The notes under the pieces: generated by a model | The model's input: only the letters and a program-made list of their open reading frames with translations | The model's database searches: none | What the model was told of the DNA's origin: nothing | From: Labrys sp. WJW | GTDB taxonomy: Bacteria; Pseudomonadota; Alphaproteobacteria; Rhizobiales; Labraceae | Length of the DNA: 32,691 bases | Direction of reading: 5' to 3' | Assembly: GCF_001676615.1 (NCBI RefSeq) | Contig: NZ_LYXZ01000048.1 | Location: 1 to 32,691 of the forward strand | Shown: one piece after another, positions 7,899 through 16,113 of the stretch | Numbering within the stretch: position 1 is the stretch's first letter | Layout: every line of letters starts with the position of its first letter | Translations under genes and position numbers: made by a program

Positions 7899-10238
7899 AT
7901 GAACGACCATCACCATCATCACGGCCACCACCACGATCATGCCGGGGCACATTCCGGCGTGAAGGACCCGGTCTGCGGCATGGATGTGGACCCGGCGACC
8001 GCCAAGCATTCCATTCAGCATGAAGGGCACCCCTATTATTTCTGCTCGGCCGGCTGCAAGTCGAAATTCGAGGCGGAGCCGGGACGGTATCTTGGCGAGC
8101 GCAAACCCACACCTGTAGCCCCCGCGGGCACGATCTATACCTGCCCGATGCATCCCGAGATCCGGCAGGAAGGGCCGGGGTCCTGCCCGATCTGCGGCAT
8201 GGCGCTCGAGCCGCTGCAGGTCACGGCCGAAGCCGGCCCCAATCCCGAGCTCGCCGAGATGACGCGCCGTTTCTGGGTCAGCCTGGTGCTGACCCTGCCG
8301 GTCTTCATTCTGGAGATGGGGGCTCATCTCGTCCCGGCGCTGCATCATCTGGTGCCGCCGGCCCGATCGGCCTGGATCCAGCTCGTCCTGGCCAGCATCG
8401 TGGTGCTGTGGGGTGGATGGCCTTTCTTCGTCCGCGGCTGGCAGTCCGTGCTGCGCCGCAGCCTCAACATGTTCACCCTGATCGCCATGGGCACCGGCAT
8501 CGCCTGGGTCTACAGCCTGGTGGCGGTGCTCGCACCCGGCCTGTTCCCCGACGCCTTCCGTGGTGATGACGGCAGCGTCGCCGTCTATTTCGAGGCGGCC
8601 GCGGTGATCACCGTGCTGGTGTTGCTCGGCCAGGTGCTCGAACTCAGGGCCCGCGAACATACGTCAGGAGCGATCCGGGCTCTGCTCAACCTCGCGCCGA
8701 AGACGGCGACGCTGATCCGGCCGGATGGCTCGGAGGAGGAGATCACGCTCGACAAGGTGGCGGTCGGCGACAGCCTGCGCATCCGTCCCGGCGAGAAGGT
8801 GCCGGTGGACGGCACTGTGCTGGAGGGGCGCTCCTCACTCGACGAGGCGCTGGTGACCGGCGAATCCATGCCGGTGGCCAAGGCCGTCGGCGACAGCGTC
8901 ATCGGCGGTACGCTCAACCAGACCGGCGCTTTGGTGATCCGGGCCGACAAGGTCGAGGGCGACACCATGCTGGCCCAGATCGTCCAGATGGTGTCGCAGG
9001 CGCAGCGCTCGCGTGCGCCGATCCAGCGCCTGGCCGACCAGGTGGCCGGCTGGTTCGTGCCCCTGGTCATCCTGATCGCGGCGGCGGCCTTTGCCGCCTG
9101 GGCGATCTTCGGGCCGGAGCCTCGCTTGGCCTATGGCCTGGTCGCTGCAGTTACCGTCCTGATCATCGCCTGCCCTTGTGCTCTCGGCCTGGCGACGCCG
9201 ATGTCGATCATGGTCGGCGTCGGCAAGGGCGCGGGCCTCGGCGTGCTGGTCCGCAATGCCGAAGCGCTGGAGCGGCTGGAGAAGGTCGACACCCTGGTGG
9301 TCGACAAGACCGGCACGCTCACCGAAGGGCACCCGACCCTCACCGCCATCTGGCCCGCCGAAGGCTTTGGCGAGGACGACTTGCTGCGGCTGGCGGCCAG
9401 CGTGGAGCGGGCTTCCGAACATCCGCTGGCCCGGGCCGTGGTCGCGGCGGCGGAGGCGAAGGGCCTCGCCTTGTTTGCGGTTGTGGATTTCGACTCCCCC
9501 ACGGGCAAGGGTGCGCGGGGGACCGTCGAGGGTCAGCTGGTTCTCCTCGGCAATGCGGCCTTCATGGCGCAGGAAGGTGTCGCGGTCGCCCTGGCTGCGG
9601 AAGCCGACCGGCTGCGTCAGGACGGGGCGACGGTGATCTTCGCCGCCATCGACGGTCGCCTGGCCGGCCTGCTCGCCATTGCCGATCCGGTCAAGGAAAC
9701 CACGCCGGCCGCCCTGGCGGCTTTGCGTGAAGAGGGCATCCATGTCGTGATGGTCACAGGGGACAACCGCGCTACCGCCGAGGCCATCGCCCGCCGGCTC
9801 GGCATTGATGCCGTCGAGGCCGAGGTCCTGCCCGAACGCAAGAGCGCGCTGGTCGAGGCCTTCAAGCGCGAGGGCAAGGTGGTGGCCATGGCCGGCGACG
9901 GGGTCAACGATGCGCCGGCCCTGGCGGCGGCCGATGTCGGCATCGCCATGGGCGCGGGCACGGATGTGGCGATCGAGAGCGCCGGGGTCACCCTGGTCAA
10001 GGGTGATCTCCTAGGCATCGTGCGGGCAAGGCGGCTGTCGCAGGCCACCATGGCCAATATCCGTCAGAACCTCTTCCTCGCCTTCGTCTACAACGCGGCC
10101 GGCGTGCCTGTCGCGGCCGGCGTGCTCTACCCCCTCTTCGGCATCCTGCTGTCGCCTATCTTCGCGGCAGCCGCCATGGCGCTCTCCTCCGTCAGCGTGA
10201 TCGCCAATGCGCTGCGGCTGCGCACGCGCCAGCTTTGA
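7899..10238 (+). CDS. copA: Copper-translocating P1B-type ATPase (CopA-like)
   Basis: A 779-residue inner-membrane pump that exports Cu(I) using ATP. In place of CXXC heavy-metal-associated domains, its N-terminus has a His-rich stretch (residues 4-14), a YHS domain (about 21-68, DPVCGMDV...YYFCSAGCKSKFE) and a second metal-binding module (about 79-106, YTCPMHPEI...GSCPICGMAL). Membrane helices follow, with actuator TGES at 320-323, transport-site CPC at 425-427, phosphorylated Asp469 in DKTGT, nucleotide-domain HP at 508-509, and GDGVNDAP around 666-673. All key residues are present. CPC plus the C-terminal YN and MALSSVSVI motifs indicate the Cu(I) subclass. The ATG at 7899 has only a weak ribosome-binding site. 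A multicopper oxidase begins 15 bases downstream, confirming the copper role; a CueR-like promoter lies upstream. Confidence 0.93.
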   Translation: MNDHHHHHGHHHDHAGAHSGVKDPVCGMDVDPATAKHSIQHEGHPYYFCSAGCKSKFEAEPGRYLGERKPTPVAPAGTIYTCPMHPEIRQEGPGSCPICGMALEPLQVTAEAGPNPELAEMTRRFWVSLVLTLPVFILEMGAHLVPALHHLVPPARSAWIQLVLASIVVLWGGWPFFVRGWQSVLRRSLNMFTLIAMGTGIAWVYSLVAVLAPGLFPDAFRGDDGSVAVYFEAAAVITVLVLLGQVLELRAREHTSGAIRALLNLAPKTATLIRPDGSEEEITLDKVAVGDSLRIRPGEKVPVDGTVLEGRSSLDEALVTGESMPVAKAVGDSVIGGTLNQTGALVIRADKVEGDTMLAQIVQMVSQAQRSRAPIQRLADQVAGWFVPLVILIAAAAFAAWAIFGPEPRLAYGLVAAVTVLIIACPCALGLATPMSIMVGVGKGAGLGVLVRNAEALERLEKVDTLVVDKTGTLTEGHPTLTAIWPAEGFGEDDLLRLAASVERASEHPLARAVVAAAEAKGLALFAVVDFDSPTGKGARGTVEGQLVLLGNAAFMAQEGVAVALAAEADRLRQDGATVIFAAIDGRLAGLLAIADPVKETTPAALAALREEGIHVVMVTGDNRATAEAIARRLGIDAVEAEVLPERKSALVEAFKREGKVVAMAGDGVNDAPALAAADVGIAMGAGTDVAIESAGVTLVKGDLLGIVRARRLSQATMANIRQNLFLAFVYNAAGVPVAAGVLYPLFGILLSPIFAAAAMALSSVSVIANALRLRTRQL

Positions 10239-10253
10239 ACAAGGATCATAGCT

Positions 10254-11765
10254 ATGAACAGACGTGAATTTCTGCTCTCCGGCGTTGCCGCCCTGGTAAT
10301 TTCGGGACCGGCCGCGGCGCAGATGCAGGATCATTCCAAGCATGGCATGGACATGCCGGGCATGTCGCCTGGGGACGGCAAGATGGCGGCTCCCGGGCCT
10401 TTGCCCACGCTGCCGGAGGGAGCGCCGCTGCGCGACCTGCCTCGCCTCGCCAACCGGGCCAGCGGGCCCGAACGTTTCGAGGCCGAACTCACGGCCAGGC
10501 CCGCCACCGTCCGCTTTGCCGAGGGGATCGAGACGCCCATCCTCGCCTATGACGGCGAGACGCCCGGCCCCCTGATCGAAGTGACCGAGGGCGACAAGGT
10601 CGCCATTCGCTTTGCCAATCGCCTGCCGGGCGAGGAGACCACCATCCATTGGCATGGCATGCCGGTGCCGGCGGACCAGGACGGCAATCCCATGGATCCG
10701 GTGTTATCCGGCGCCGATCGGCTCTACACCTTCGAACTTCCTGAGGGCAGCGCCGGCAGCTACTGGTATCATCCCCACCCCCATGGCCGTACGGCCGAGC
10801 AGGTCTATCGCGGTCTCGCCGGGGCTTTCATCGTCAAGCCCCGGCAGGATCCGATCCCGGCCGCCTATGGCGACACGCCGCTGTTCTTCACCGATCTGCG
10901 GCTGGCGTCGGATGGCTCGATCCCGGCCAATAGCATGGCGGACCTGATGAACGGGCGGGTCGGCGACCATGTCCTGGTCAACGGCCAGAAGAAGCCCGTC
11001 CTGACGCTGCCCGCCGGCAGCCGGCGGCGCTTCCGCCTGTTCAATGCCAGCAATGCGCGCTTCCTGCATCTCAATTTCGGCGAAGCGCCGGTCACCCTGA
11101 TCGGCAGCGATGGCGGCCTTCTGGAAGCACCGGTGACCGGGCTCCGGACAATCGCTCTCGCTCCCGCCGAACGGGCGGAAATCATCGTCGCCTTCGACGT
11201 GCCGGGACGGCTGATGCTCAGGACGGAGGACGTCGATCACGGCTGGATGGGGCCGGGACGGCCCGACACTGCCGCTGATGTGATGACCATCGACGTGACG
11301 GCGGACAAGGCCGAACCGCCACCGCCCCTGCCGGCGAAGCTGCGCAGCATTGCCGATCTCGGCCAGCCCGTCGTGAGGCGCCGCCTCGAATTCACCGAGA
11401 CCATGTCGATGGGGGAAGGCGGCATGAAGATGGGCTTTCTCATCAACGGCGTCGCCTTCGACATGAACCGGGTCGACCTCGTCGCCAAGGCGGGGCAGAC
11501 CGAATTGTGGGAGATCGCCAATCTCGCCGACATGGATCACCCCTTCCATCTGCACGGCACGCAGTTCCAGCCCGTGGAGACAGAACGGGATGGCCGGGCG
11601 AGCAAGGCGCCTTATCGCGCCTGGAAGGACACCATCAATGTCGCGCGCGGCCAAACCGTGCGTCTGCTGGTGCGGCAGGACCATCCAGGGCTGCGTATGT
11701 ATCACTGCCATATCCTCGAACATGAGCAACTGGGAATGATGGGAGTCGTGGAGGTGCGGGCCTGA
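10254..11765 (+). CDS. Multicopper oxidase, CueO/CopA-like, Tat-exported
   Basis: A 503-residue periplasmic oxidase expected to oxidise Cu(I) to Cu(II) with O2, lowering copper toxicity. The N-terminus (NRREFLLSG, then a hydrophobic run and AAA before QMQD) is a twin-arginine signal peptide, as expected for a protein exported with its copper bound. A Met/His-rich patch (residues about 26-45: HSKHGMDMPGM) follows, possibly copper-binding. The four copper motifs are complete: H132-W-H134-G, H173-P-H175-P-H177, H429-P-F-H432-L-H434, and H484-C485-H486 with H490 and axial M495. The ATG follows AAGGATC by a few bases and the gap to the ATPase is 15 bases, so the two form an operon. It lacks the long Met-rich insert of E. 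coli CueO, so I give no symbol. Confidence 0.93.
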   Translation: MNRREFLLSGVAALVISGPAAAQMQDHSKHGMDMPGMSPGDGKMAAPGPLPTLPEGAPLRDLPRLANRASGPERFEAELTARPATVRFAEGIETPILAYDGETPGPLIEVTEGDKVAIRFANRLPGEETTIHWHGMPVPADQDGNPMDPVLSGADRLYTFELPEGSAGSYWYHPHPHGRTAEQVYRGLAGAFIVKPRQDPIPAAYGDTPLFFTDLRLASDGSIPANSMADLMNGRVGDHVLVNGQKKPVLTLPAGSRRRFRLFNASNARFLHLNFGEAPVTLIGSDGGLLEAPVTGLRTIALAPAERAEIIVAFDVPGRLMLRTEDVDHGWMGPGRPDTAADVMTIDVTADKAEPPPPLPAKLRSIADLGQPVVRRRLEFTETMSMGEGGMKMGFLINGVAFDMNRVDLVAKAGQTELWEIANLADMDHPFHLHGTQFQPVETERDGRASKAPYRAWKDTINVARGQTVRLLVRQDHPGLRMYHCHILEHEQLGMMGVVEVRA

Positions 11766-12055
11766 TCCGATCGCCCGCCTTCGCCGGTAAAAGCCTAAGT
11801 CTTCTGCATGAGTTCGAGGGGCTTGTAGACGAAAGGGTTTCAGCTAGGATAAATGACTGGCCGCAAGCAAGGAACTCGAGGAACTTACTTTGCGGCCGGT
11901 GCCGGAAGAAGCGAACACATCAAGAATAGAGCGGTATCATCATCTGCGGACATTCGTCGAAGCGAATTGTCCCGGCAGGAGGAAGCCGCCGACTTGGCGG
12001 TGTCGGGTCCGGTTTCCCGCTGATCCGCCAACACCCTCGTCTGGAAAGCTTCATC
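11766..12055. other. Intergenic region before FecR-domain gene
   Basis: No convincing gene is seen in these 290 bases. A stem GGCCGCAA (11859-11866) / TTGCGGCC (11890-11897) could end the copper operon or mark a regulatory site, but it has no T-run. No clear promoter was recognised. Confidence 0.4.
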
Positions 12056-12784
12056 ATGCCGATCCACCGCCGTTCCCTCCTGGCTGGCCTGTTGCTTGCC
12101 GGAATACGGCCGGAGAGAGTGCTGGCCCGGGCAGCCGTGGAGGCGGGCTCGATCCTGGGAGCCAGCGGCGAAAGCACCGCGCAGGCCCGTGGCCGTACCC
12201 GTCTCCTTGCGGTCGGCGACCCCGTCTATCTCAATGATCTCCTGGCGACCGGCGAGAGCGCGCGGTTGTCGGCGCAGCTTGGTGACGCCACCCGTCTGCT
12301 GCTGGGCGCCCGCACGAGGGTGCGTATCGACAAGTTCCTGGTCGATCGCGGCGGCAAGCTGGTGCTCGAGCGCGGTTCTATTCTGTTTGACCGCCCGCAT
12401 GACCGCCCCTCGGGCGAGCTCGGCGTTACGACGCCGTTTGGCCTGATCGCCGCGCGCGGCACTCGGTTTTTCGCCGGGCCGAGCTGGGGCAAGTTCGGCG
12501 TCTATGTCGAGGATGGCGTTGTCGACGTCGCCACCAAAGGGGGAACTGTGCGTCTCACCCCTGGCTTCGGCACGGAGCTTGCCAGCATGCAGGCGCCACC
12601 AGCCAAGCCGGCGCCCTGGAGCCGCCTGCGCATCGGCGAGGCTTGGGGCACCGTGGTCGGGCCGCGCCACACGTTTGGCGGCAGTGACGTCTCGCCCTCG
12701 GGTGAGGGGGACATGCCGTCGCCGGGCGGTGGTGGCAAGCCGTCGGATCACACATCAGGCGGCAGTCACCCCGCCCCGAAGTAG
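12056..12784 (+). CDS. FecR-domain exported protein
   Basis: A 242-residue protein with an N-terminal export signal containing a twin Arg (HRRSLLAGLLLAG, then a cleavage-like ARA). Residues about 55-170 match the FecR fold: VGDPVYLNDLLATGESARLSAQLGDATRLLLGARTRVRI, LERGSILFDRP, and VTTPFGLIAARGTRFF, i.e. the beta-rich repeat seen in FecR-like periplasmic proteins. The C-terminal 35 residues are Gly/Ser/Pro-rich and probably disordered. Classical FecR is an anti-sigma membrane protein next to an ECF sigma factor and TonB receptor; none of these is here and there is no transmembrane anchor besides the signal, so a stand-alone periplasmic role is more likely. The ATG has GGAAAG 8-9 bases upstream. 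The function is unknown; proximity to the copper operon may be chance. Confidence 0.82.
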   Translation: MPIHRRSLLAGLLLAGIRPERVLARAAVEAGSILGASGESTAQARGRTRLLAVGDPVYLNDLLATGESARLSAQLGDATRLLLGARTRVRIDKFLVDRGGKLVLERGSILFDRPHDRPSGELGVTTPFGLIAARGTRFFAGPSWGKFGVYVEDGVVDVATKGGTVRLTPGFGTELASMQAPPAKPAPWSRLRIGEAWGTVVGPRHTFGGSDVSPSGEGDMPSPGGGGKPSDHTSGGSHPAPK

Positions 12785-12816
12785 TCCGGTTGCGTCACGG
12801 GATATTCTTGCCTTGT

Positions 12817-13689
12817 TCAATGCACCGATCGCGTCTCGATGGCCCGGATGACGGCAGCCATGTCGGCGCCACCCAGGCCGAGACCTTGTGTCTCGCCATA
12901 GAGGGCATGGCAGAGGTCGAGCAGGGGCGAGGCGAGCCCCGCACGGCGGGCGGCTTCGGCAACCAGTCGATTGTTCTTCAGGACGTCGGTGATCGAGGCC
13001 TGCACCGCGAAATCACCCTCGACCAGTTTTTGCAGCTTGATGCGGGAGACCTGGCTTGCCATCGGGCCGGCATCGAGGATGGCCTGGAATTGCCGCATGT
13101 CGAGACCATGCCGTTCGGCGAAATGGACGGCCTCGGCCAGGCCCGTCACCATGGTGATCAGGAACAGGTTGACGGCCAGCTTCATCGTCAAGGCGCCGGG
13201 GACCGCGCCACAGTCGAAAGCCTGATGGCACATCGCGCCGATCAGGGGGCGGATCTCCGCGAGAGCGCCGGCATCGCCCGCCAGCATGCCCACGAGCTGC
13301 CCGGCCTCGGCCGGCTTGCGGGAGCCGGAAACCGCGGCTTCGACATAGTGGCCGCCGGCGCTGCGGATTTTCTGGTCGAGCCGGCGCGAATCCTCGGGCG
13401 AGATCGTGCCCATCTGCACGATGATATGATCGGCGGCCCGGCTGTTGAAATCCGCCGTGCCGCGACCGAGCACCGCATCGATTGCAGCCGTATCCGCCAG
13501 CATCAGGATCACGATGCGCGCCCTGGCGAAGACCTCGTCGAGGCTGCCCGCCACCTCGGCGCCGGCAGCCTGCAGGCTGGCGCATTTATCCGGGGAGCGG
13601 TTCCAGACCAGCAGGGGCGTTCCCGCCCGTGCGAGATTGAGCGCCATGGGTTCCCCCATGACGCCGAGACCGATGAAGCCGACAGGCAT
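12817..13689 (-). CDS. 3-hydroxyisobutyrate dehydrogenase family oxidoreductase
   Basis: A 290-residue beta-hydroxy-acid dehydrogenase of the MmsB/GarR/GlxR group, which oxidises 3-hydroxy acids or reduces semialdehydes with NAD(P). Seen: the Rossmann start GFIGLGVMGEPMALNLARAG (residues 4-23), VWNRSP after beta-2, the substrate loop AAVSGSRKPAEAGQL (canonical AxVSGG with Ser in place of the second Gly), and catalytic Lys170 and Asn174 in MKLAVN. The VWNRSP ending of the second strand with Arg suggests NADP preference. It could supply the semialdehyde for mmsA, about 9 kb away, but the family also includes tartronate-semialdehyde and succinic-semialdehyde reductases. A decayed LysR gene lies divergent just upstream. 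Confidence 0.88.
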   Translation of the reverse strand: MPVGFIGLGVMGEPMALNLARAGTPLLVWNRSPDKCASLQAAGAEVAGSLDEVFARARIVILMLADTAAIDAVLGRGTADFNSRAADHIIVQMGTISPEDSRRLDQKIRSAGGHYVEAAVSGSRKPAEAGQLVGMLAGDAGALAEIRPLIGAMCHQAFDCGAVPGALTMKLAVNLFLITMVTGLAEAVHFAERHGLDMRQFQAILDAGPMASQVSRIKLQKLVEGDFAVQASITDVLKNNRLVAEAARRAGLASPLLDLCHALYGETQGLGLGGADMAAVIRAIETRSVH

Positions 13690-13738
13690 GATGACGCTTT
13701 TCTCGTCCTGAAATGTTCAAGGAAGGGATCCTATCCCT

Positions 13739-14199
13739 CGGCCTGACGGCGATCTTGAACGATTGTGCGGGCCGGAGCTGGTGCAAGCTCAGCCCCGCGC
13801 TGCTTGCGACTGGCATGGGCCTGAGGCAGCCGGAAGACCGGGTGGCCTACCCGCTGCTGTTCACCAGGCGCGCCGCGGAGTGGCAGGTCCGGGCGCGAAC
13901 CGTCGGCATCGGTCTCGACACGGCCCGGATCGTCCAGCTCACCGACTACAATGTCGCGCTCCAGGAATGTCACGCTCCAGGCCGCTTTGAGCGGGCAGGG
14001 CGTTGCCATGGGGCGCAGCAGGCTGATCGAGGAGCATCTCGCGAGCGGTCGGCTGGTCCGGCCGTTCGATCCGCTGGTCCGTTCCTTGGAGACGGCCTAC
14101 TGGCTGGTGATGCCCGCAGGCCGGCAGCTGGGCAGGCCCCAGCGTGCCTTGGCAGCCTGGCTGGAGCACGAATTCTGTCTGGACAGAGCCGAGCCTTGA
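13739..14199 (+). pseudogene. Truncated, frameshifted LysR (GcvA-like) remnant
   Basis: Only the effector-domain part of a LysR protein can be read, in three frames. One piece (13739-13789) ends in GPELVQA. A second (13791-13964) runs SPALLATGMGLRQPEDRVAYPLL to QLTDYNVALQ. A third (13984-14199) continues AALSGQGVAMGRSRLIEEH to YWLVMPAGR and the stop at 14197-14199. The join between pieces one and two needs a 2-base loss within a Cys codon; the join between two and three is a 16-bp tandem duplication. The helix-turn-helix half is absent. The intact gene would have been divergent from the hydroxyisobutyrate-dehydrogenase-like gene and was probably its regulator. The first lesion is less certain than the second. 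Confidence 0.8.
13950..13981 (+). repeat. 16-bp tandem duplication inside the LysR pseudogene
   Basis: AATGTCGCGCTCCAGG (13950-13965) is followed directly by AATGTCACGCTCCAGG (13966-13981), differing at one base. Removing one unit rejoins LTDYNVALQ to AALSGQGVAMGR in a single frame. Confidence 0.95.
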
Positions 14200-14209
14200 G
14201 CCGCCGAAT

Positions 14210-14866
14210 TCAAGGTTCGATGCGCGTCCAGCCCTGCAGCAGCCGTCGCGTCGCCGCTTCGAAGCTGAAATAGTTGCCGCCGCCCGCCGCCTGGTCGTAG
14301 CGACGGTCGATCGGAACGGACAGGAGGTGGCAGAGCAGGAGCGCGCCGACCCCGCCATGGGCGACGATGGCGATGTCGCCATGGCCGCGATCGGCTGCAA
14401 GGATGGCGTCAACGGCAGCGGCGATACGGTTCTGGGCGTCGATGGCGCGTTCCCAGCCGCGAATGCTGAGCTCCGGATTGGCGAAGAAGGCGTCGGCGGT
14501 GGCTTCGAATTCGGGCGGCGGCAGGAATCCGGTCGCCGCGCGGTCATTCTCATGCAGGGCTGGTATCACCTGTACGGGCAGACCGAGATGACCGGCCAGG
14601 ATGTCGCCGCCGTCACGCGCCTTGCGCTCGTCACTGGTGTAGACGGTGCTGATGCGCGTGACGAAACCATGCCGGTTGAAGGCCTCGTGCCGGGCCCGAC
14701 CCCTGGCCGAGAGCGGCCATTGCGGCACCGGGATTGCCGGGTCGATCTCGACTTCCGCATGCGTGATGAAATAGGCGATCCTGGTGGCGGCCAAGCGTCG
14801 GTCTCCGGCAGTCGAAGCATCGAATTCTCGCCGTTCATCCTGTCCGAAGGGAACGGCGATTGCCAT
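14210..14866 (-). CDS. Histidine phosphatase family protein
   Basis: Up to 218 residues of the phosphoglycerate-mutase/acid-phosphatase superfamily. The usual N-terminal RHG is replaced by YFITHAEVEIDP, which keeps the histidine expected to carry the phosphate; then PVPQWPLSARGR, VYTSDERKARDGGDIL, a Glu-containing ALHEND segment, and the second catalytic His in IVAHGGVGALLL. Relatives with an ITHPEV-type start occur in alphaproteobacteria, so the change is probably subfamily-specific rather than decay. The substrate is unknown. The ATG at 14866 lies 19 bases after the aldo/keto reductase stop, suggesting one operon, but the first 25 residues are unlike the family; a TTG at 14794 with CGGAGA upstream would give a more typical 194-residue protein. 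Confidence 0.83.
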   Translation of the reverse strand: MAIAVPFGQDERREFDASTAGDRRLAATRIAYFITHAEVEIDPAIPVPQWPLSARGRARHEAFNRHGFVTRISTVYTSDERKARDGGDILAGHLGLPVQVIPALHENDRAATGFLPPPEFEATADAFFANPELSIRGWERAIDAQNRIAAAVDAILAADRGHGDIAIVAHGGVGALLLCHLLSVPIDRRYDQAAGGGNYFSFEAATRRLLQGWTRIEP

Positions 14867-14885
14867 CCCCTTCGGGCTGATGGCC

Positions 14886-15926
14886 TCAGGCGCGACCCTG
14901 GGGCTCGGGCAGCCGCATTGCCGACTGACGCTCGATCATCCAGCCGGGATATTCGCGCGGCAGGGCACTGACTGCATCGAGGCGGGCGAGTTCGTCGGTG
15001 CTCAGCACGACATCGGTGGCGGCCAGATTGTCGTCGAGTTGCTCGATGGACTTGGCGCCGATGATCACCGACATCACGAAGGGCCGATGCAGCACGAAGG
15101 CGAGGGCGATGCGGGCAACGGACACGTTGTGGGCCTGCGCGATCTCGCGCATCACATCGATGCAGGCGAAGGCTCGGTCCTTGTCGACGGGCGGAAAGTC
15201 GAAATTGGTCCGGCGCGCGCCGTCCGGGCCTTTGCCGTCGCGATCGATCTTGCCCGAGAGCAGGCCGCCGGCGAGCGGGCTCCACACCATCAGGCCGAGC
15301 TTCTCAGCCTCCAGCAGCGGTACGATCTCGCGTTCGAGGTCACGCCCGGCGATGGTGTAGTAGGCTTGCAGGGTGGAGGGCCGCGTCCAGCCATGCCGGT
15401 CGGCAAGGCCGAGGGCCTTCATGATCGTCCAGGCAGACCAGTTCGAGATGCCGACATAGCGGATGTGCCCCTGCCTTACGAGATCGTCGAGGGCACGCAT
15501 GGTCTCCTCGATCGGCGTGAAGCGGTCGAGGCCGTGGATCTGGTAGAGATCGATATAGTCGGTGCCGAGCCGTTTCAGGCTGGCCTTGACCGCGTCCATG
15601 ATATGGCCGCGCGAGGCGCCGCGGTCGTTCGGCCCCGGGCCGACCGTGCCGAGCGCCTTGGTGGCGAGCACGACATCGGAGCGCTTGCGGCCGGAATTGA
15701 CGATGGCCCGTCCGGTGATTTCTTCCGACAGCCCGCCCGAATAGACATCGGCGGTGTCGATGAAATTGATGCCGGCATCGAGGGCGCGGGCGACGATGCC
15801 GTCGGCCAGGCGCTGGTCGAGCGTGCCGATCGTGTTCCAGAACTCGTTGCCGCCACCGAAGGTCATGGTGCCCAGGCAAAGCTCGGATACGAAGAGGCCG
15901 CTGCTGCCAAGTGTCTTGTAGCGCAT
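14886..15926 (-). CDS. Aldo/keto reductase
   Basis: A 346-residue NADPH-dependent oxidoreductase of the AKR superfamily, most like the Tas/YajO/L-glyceraldehyde-3-phosphate-reductase branch. Seen: MRYKTLGSSGLFVSELCLGTMTFGG at the start and the complete catalytic tetrad Asp57, Tyr62 (FIDTADVYSGG), Lys90 (LATKALG) and His131 (LYQIHGLD). Barrel strands IRYVGISNWSAW and LMVWSPLAGGLLSGK follow, with SVIIGAKSIEQLDDNL for the NADPH adenosine pocket. I use the ATG at 15926; the frame extends to a TTG at 15947, but homologues begin at MRYK. It is divergent from a LysR gene with a perfect 21-base palindrome between, so it is probably the target of that regulator. It precedes a histidine-phosphatase gene by 19 bases. 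Confidence 0.92.
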   Translation of the reverse strand: MRYKTLGSSGLFVSELCLGTMTFGGGNEFWNTIGTLDQRLADGIVARALDAGINFIDTADVYSGGLSEEITGRAIVNSGRKRSDVVLATKALGTVGPGPNDRGASRGHIMDAVKASLKRLGTDYIDLYQIHGLDRFTPIEETMRALDDLVRQGHIRYVGISNWSAWTIMKALGLADRHGWTRPSTLQAYYTIAGRDLEREIVPLLEAEKLGLMVWSPLAGGLLSGKIDRDGKGPDGARRTNFDFPPVDKDRAFACIDVMREIAQAHNVSVARIALAFVLHRPFVMSVIIGAKSIEQLDDNLAATDVVLSTDELARLDAVSALPREYPGWMIERQSAMRLPEPQGRA

Positions 15927-16061
15927 GAGATGAGATCCATGAATCAAGGGGATGGAAGCTGCCGCTCAGGCGGCAGGCAAGGGGCGGGAGCCCGGCTCCC
16001 AGCCACGCTTCGAAGATAGACCCCTGCTGGCGAGGCCATAAGCCGGCGCCGGCTCCACACG

Positions 16062-16082
16062 CTGTATAGCTGTGCTATACAG
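16062..16082. promoter_or_regulatory. LysR operator between AKR and LysR
   Basis: A perfect dyad CTGTATAG-N5-CTATACAG lies 135 bases from the AKR start and 31 bases from the LysR ATG at 16114. It contains a T-N11-A core (TATAGCTGTGCTATA), the classic form of a LysR recognition site. Because it overlaps TATA-like hexamers, it may also cover a -10 element. Confidence 0.75.
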
Positions 16083-16113
16083 TCGAACCGTATTCCATTC
16101 CAATGACGCAGAG

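Noticed and set aside
11859..11897. EcfG-type promoter (GGAAC...CGTT) before the FecR gene
   Set aside because: GGAAC occurs twice, but no CGTT follows at 16-18 bases, so the match fails.
11885..12751. Minus-strand frame covering the FecR gene
   Set aside because: The FecR-domain reading has a signal peptide and family motifs; the opposite frame has none.
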